Shown: positions 61,716-64,000 of the stretch, in pieces
How the letters are laid out: each line of letters opens with the position of its first letter
Numbering within the stretch: the stretch's first letter is position 1
Notes under the pieces: model-generated
Seen by the model: only the letters and a program-made list of their open reading frames with translations
What the model was told of the DNA's origin: nothing
Database searches by the model: none
Program-made: the position numbers and the translations under genes
Assembly (NCBI RefSeq): GCF_000092905.1
Contig: NC_014098.1
Span: 2,232,001 to 2,296,000 of the forward strand
DNA length: 64,000 bases
Direction: 5' to 3'
DNA from: Kyrpidia tusciae DSM 2912
Lineage (GTDB): Bacteria; Bacillota; Bacilli; Kyrpidiales; Kyrpidiaceae

Positions 61716-62376
61716 CCTTCGGCCAGCGTTTCCACAGCCCAACTCCGACGACGGCACAGGCCGCTAACCCGGCCGTCCACCAAGCACCTCCCGGCCATTG
61801 ATCCGCAATGCCCAGCCCGGGATCCTCCGCCACAAGCCCACCCGCCATCCACCCTAAAAGACCCGCACCCGGGTACACCAACCACTCCATCCGGTTCAGA
61901 AGCAGCCGAATCAAGTCGCTTCCCCATACGATCAGCGGAATACTCAAAGCAAGCCCTGCGACGAGCAACAGGAGGTTCCCTTGAGCGGCGGCCGCCACCG
62001 CCAACACATTGTCGATGCTCATGGTTACATCTGCAAGAACGATCGTCCCTACCGCTTCCCACCATTGCAGCTGCGGGGACTCCGGCTGTTCCTCCGCCGG
62101 CGGCAGGGTCGCCGACCCAGGCAAAATCAAGCGGACCGCGATCCACAGAAGGGCGACTCCCGCAGCCGCTTGGATGTAAGGTTTTGTCAGCCACCGCGCC
62201 GCGATGATTGTCAGAAGAATGCGAAGAGCCACTGCGGCGGCAGCGCCAAAGACAGCCGCCCGGCGCCGCTGGCCCGGCGGAAGTCGACGGGTGGCCATGG
62301 CAATCACCAAAGCGTTGTCGCCGCTGAGCATAATATTGATCCAAACCAGCACGAACAGATCAATGACAGTCTGCAC
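61711..62376 (-). CDS. TerC-family membrane protein (YjbE-like metal exporter)
   Basis: 221 residues from GTG 62376 (GGAGGCGAG 6 nt upstream). Seven membrane helices; the TerC acidic motifs are LSGDNALVIAMATRRLP near residue 18 and VTMSIDNVLAVAAAA near 120. TerC/YjbE proteins are linked to manganese export and metalation of secreted enzymes. It follows two ChrA genes on the same strand, and its stop codon overlaps the -35 of the argC promoter. Confidence 0.88.
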   Translation of the reverse strand: MQTVIDLFVLVWINIMLSGDNALVIAMATRRLPPGQRRRAAVFGAAAAVALRILLTIIAARWLTKPYIQAAAGVALLWIAVRLILPGSATLPPAEEQPESPQLQWWEAVGTIVLADVTMSIDNVLAVAAAAQGNLLLLVAGLALSIPLIVWGSDLIRLLLNRMEWLVYPGAGLLGWMAGGLVAEDPGLGIADQWPGGAWWTAGLAACAVVGVGLWKRWPKD

Positions 62377-62407
62377 GGCATTCTCGCCTCCGCGCGAAAT
62401 TCGCCAA

Positions 62408-62950
62408 CTACACCCAGTGCGAAAGCACCAACCCCCCGTACGCGAAAGCGGCAAGAATCACGAAGGCGGGATGAATTTTCCGGACCGCAAGCGCCCACAA
62501 CGCCACCGCCGAAATGCCAAGAAATTGCAGAACCCCGAGGCTTTGTACAGATTCCTGGCCCATTTCCCAGGTCAGCAGCACCAACATCACGGCGATGACC
62601 GGCTGGACCAACATCGTCATGCCCCGGACCGCCTTCGATCCCCGAAACCGAGCCAATAAGCGCATAAAGGCAATCAGCCCGACAGCGGTCGGGACCACCG
62701 TCGCCACCAAGGCCGCGAGGAGCCCGGGCCACCCTGCAACCTCGTACCCCACAAAGGCGGCGATCTTCGTGGCAATCGGACCCGGGAGAGCGTTGCCCAC
62801 CGCCAGTACATCGGCGAATTGTCCGTTTGTCAGCCACTGGTACCGGTGGACGATCTCCTCTTGCATCAACGGGATCGTGGAAGGACCGCCGCCGTACCCC
62901 AAGAGGTTCGCAACCAAAAAACCCCATAATAAGTGCAGCCAATTCATCAT
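62408..62950 (-). CDS. chrA: Chromate transporter ChrA, half-size subunit
   Basis: 180 residues, about six membrane helices. GYGGGPSTIPLMQEEIV and VGNALPGPIATKIAAFVGY are the ChrA signatures. Short-chain ChrA proteins work as pairs; the partner gene lies upstream with a 4-bp overlap. It probably exports chromate or a similar oxyanion. Confidence 0.9.
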   Translation of the reverse strand: MMNWLHLLWGFLVANLLGYGGGPSTIPLMQEEIVHRYQWLTNGQFADVLAVGNALPGPIATKIAAFVGYEVAGWPGLLAALVATVVPTAVGLIAFMRLLARFRGSKAVRGMTMLVQPVIAVMLVLLTWEMGQESVQSLGVLQFLGISAVALWALAVRKIHPAFVILAAFAYGGLVLSHWV

Positions 62951-63705
62951 CCCGAGCCCTCCCCTTCTCCGGACGTACCCGCCCCGTTGCGGCTCCGGGG
63001 ATCATCGCGCCCTTGGTCGCCACCCGCGCTTTTCCCGACCCGTCCGCCGGCCCCCGTTTCAGTGGACTGATCATTCGCCCCCTGTTCCCCCGCCCCCGCC
63101 CCGATCCCCGGCCGCCTGGCCCGAAGGGCGTCAACAACCCTCAAATGCACACTCCCGTAGAGCAAAGCGGCCAACACCACCAGGGCGGGGTGTACGTTTG
63201 CCGGTCCCAGCACAATGAGCACCACAAGCCCGGTCACCGCTGCGAATAACCATCCCAGTCCCCGGCCCGCAGAGGCGCCAAACTCATAGGCCATCACGCC
63301 CAACATCACCACGATCACCGGCTTAACCGCAGCGATCATTCCGGCCACCACCCGGGAACTTTTGAGTGCATACAGGGATCCCAATAACACGATCATCGCA
63401 AGACTGCTCGGCAGGATATGAACGACCACTGCGAGGACAGCACCGAGAATCCCTTTCACGCGATACCCGAGATACGCGGCCAGTTTCGTGGCGATGGGGC
63501 CCGGGAGCGCGTTCGCCAAGGCGACAATTTCGCCGAACTCTTCATCTTCCATCCAGCCATAGCGCTTGACCGCCTCATGACGCATCAAAGGAATGACAGC
63601 CGGTCCCCCGCCGTACGTAAAAATGCCCGTACGAAGCATGGCGGCCAGCAGATTCCACCACGATATTCCGCCGACTTCCTTCTCATCGGGCGCCCTGTTT
63701 TCCAT
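62947..63705 (-). CDS. chrA: Chromate transporter ChrA, half-size subunit with hydrophilic tail
   Basis: 252 residues from ATG 63705 (GGGGGG 6 nt upstream; the ATG at 63711 is too close). Membrane part (15-190) with FTYGGGPAVIPLMRHEAV and LANALPGPIATKLAAYLGY. The last 60 residues are a Gly/Ala/Asp-rich disordered tail not usual in ChrA. First gene of the pair. Confidence 0.9.
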   Translation of the reverse strand: MENRAPDEKEVGGISWWNLLAAMLRTGIFTYGGGPAVIPLMRHEAVKRYGWMEDEEFGEIVALANALPGPIATKLAAYLGYRVKGILGAVLAVVVHILPSSLAMIVLLGSLYALKSSRVVAGMIAAVKPVIVVMLGVMAYEFGASAGRGLGWLFAAVTGLVVLIVLGPANVHPALVVLAALLYGSVHLRVVDALRARRPGIGAGAGEQGANDQSTETGAGGRVGKSAGGDQGRDDPRSRNGAGTSGEGEGSG

Positions 63706-63861
63706 CAACATCCCCCCGCTTCTGTCGCCAAATACTGGGAGGCGCCCGGCGGTGTTTGTCCTCAGCCCATTCTCCGCTATCTTACCACATCGCCCGATCC
63801 CAACATCGGGGTCAGTCCCGGAAGGCCGCCCTCTCGGCCCACCGCCGGTGCGGGATCAAAG
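63706..63861. other. Spacer between chrA pair and the next minus-strand gene
   Basis: 156 bp with GC-rich sequence; no terminator or promoter is clear. Confidence 0.4.
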
Positions 63862-64000
63862 CTAGGTAGATGCCTCTGCCCCCGGTTCTCCCGAATCTCT
63901 TCCCTTGCGGCTTCTGCCGGCGGTCAGTGTCAACGTCACCCCTGCCACGACCAACGCTCCGCCCAGCCATTGGACCATCCTCACCGGCTGCCCCAGCAGC
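63862..64000 (-). CDS. C-terminus of EamA/DMT-type transporter, cut by window edge
   Basis: The minus-strand frame enters from the right edge and ends at TAG 63862-63864. It reads LLGQPVRMVQWLGGALVVAG, then VTLTLTAGRSRKGRD and an acidic end: the last helix and cytoplasmic tail of a drug/metabolite transporter, where the LGQP..QWLGGALVLAGV pattern is typical. Confidence 0.7.
   Translation of the reverse strand, partial: LLGQPVRMVQWLGGALVVAGVTLTLTAGRSRKGRDSGEPGAEAST

Overview
The window is high-GC chromosomal DNA from an endospore-forming Firmicute. Spore genes (a GerA/GerB germinant receptor pair and a GerW/YtfJ protein next to its DUF2953 partner), a bd-type oxidase with its own CydDC exporter, an argCJBD operon, YqgQ and DUF1540 all fit the Alicyclobacillaceae, for example the thermophilic genus Kyrpidia. 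The genus is an inference from gene content and base composition; no rRNA gene is present.

Layout. 1-10.5 kb is an accessory block: a partial IS1634-type transposase, a complete IS630 element, and a four-gene operon (unknown 606-aa protein, YrdC-like, GcvT-like, MFS exporter) that looks like a small uncharacterised biosynthetic cluster, closed by a complete IS1380-family element. 10.8-22.3 kb is mostly core: a secreted PLD-like protein, an ECF sigma/anti-sigma pair, ytfI-ytfJ, an MFS carboxylate or sugar-acid transporter and cydABDC. 22.4-26.5 kb is a defence graveyard: a collapsed BREX locus (brxB, brxC), a PIN/XRE-ImmA toxin-antitoxin pair and a small chimeric relic described below.

26.6-43.0 kb is the main feature. 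After a UvrD-like helicase and a group II intron relic comes a type III-D CRISPR effector module of the III-Dv layout, all on the minus strand: CARF-HEPN nuclease, Cas10 without an HD domain, a long Csx10/Cas7-Cas5-Cas11-type fusion, a double Cas7 (Cas7-2x), Csx19, and a large RAMP protein with a cold-shock domain fused to its N-terminus. A UPF1-like SF1 helicase with a long coiled coil is divergently transcribed from it, followed by a 51-aa zinc-ribbon gene. There is no array, cas1, cas2 or cas6. A 0.6-kb relic at 25932-26541 carries, in order, the 3' end of the RAMP gene, the 3' end of the UPF1-like helicase and the start region of the zinc-ribbon gene. It therefore looks like a second copy of the whole 13.9-kb unit that lost its interior, and it suggests that helicase, zinc ribbon and CRISPR genes travelled as one unit.

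43.1-52.7 kb returns to chromosomal genes: a decayed spacer containing relics of the 11.6-15.4 kb region, gerA-gerB, a SsuABC/TauABC-type importer, and a CsoR-family repressor with a CDF metal exporter whose promoter spacer is filled by a C7G6 operator. 52.7-55 kb holds an IS607-type element with an intact TnpB but a TnpA lacking its catalytic region. 55-64 kb is core: RluA-YqgQ, DUF1540, argCJBD with a clear promoter, a TerC-like membrane protein, a two-gene ChrA chromate transporter and the end of an EamA-type transporter.
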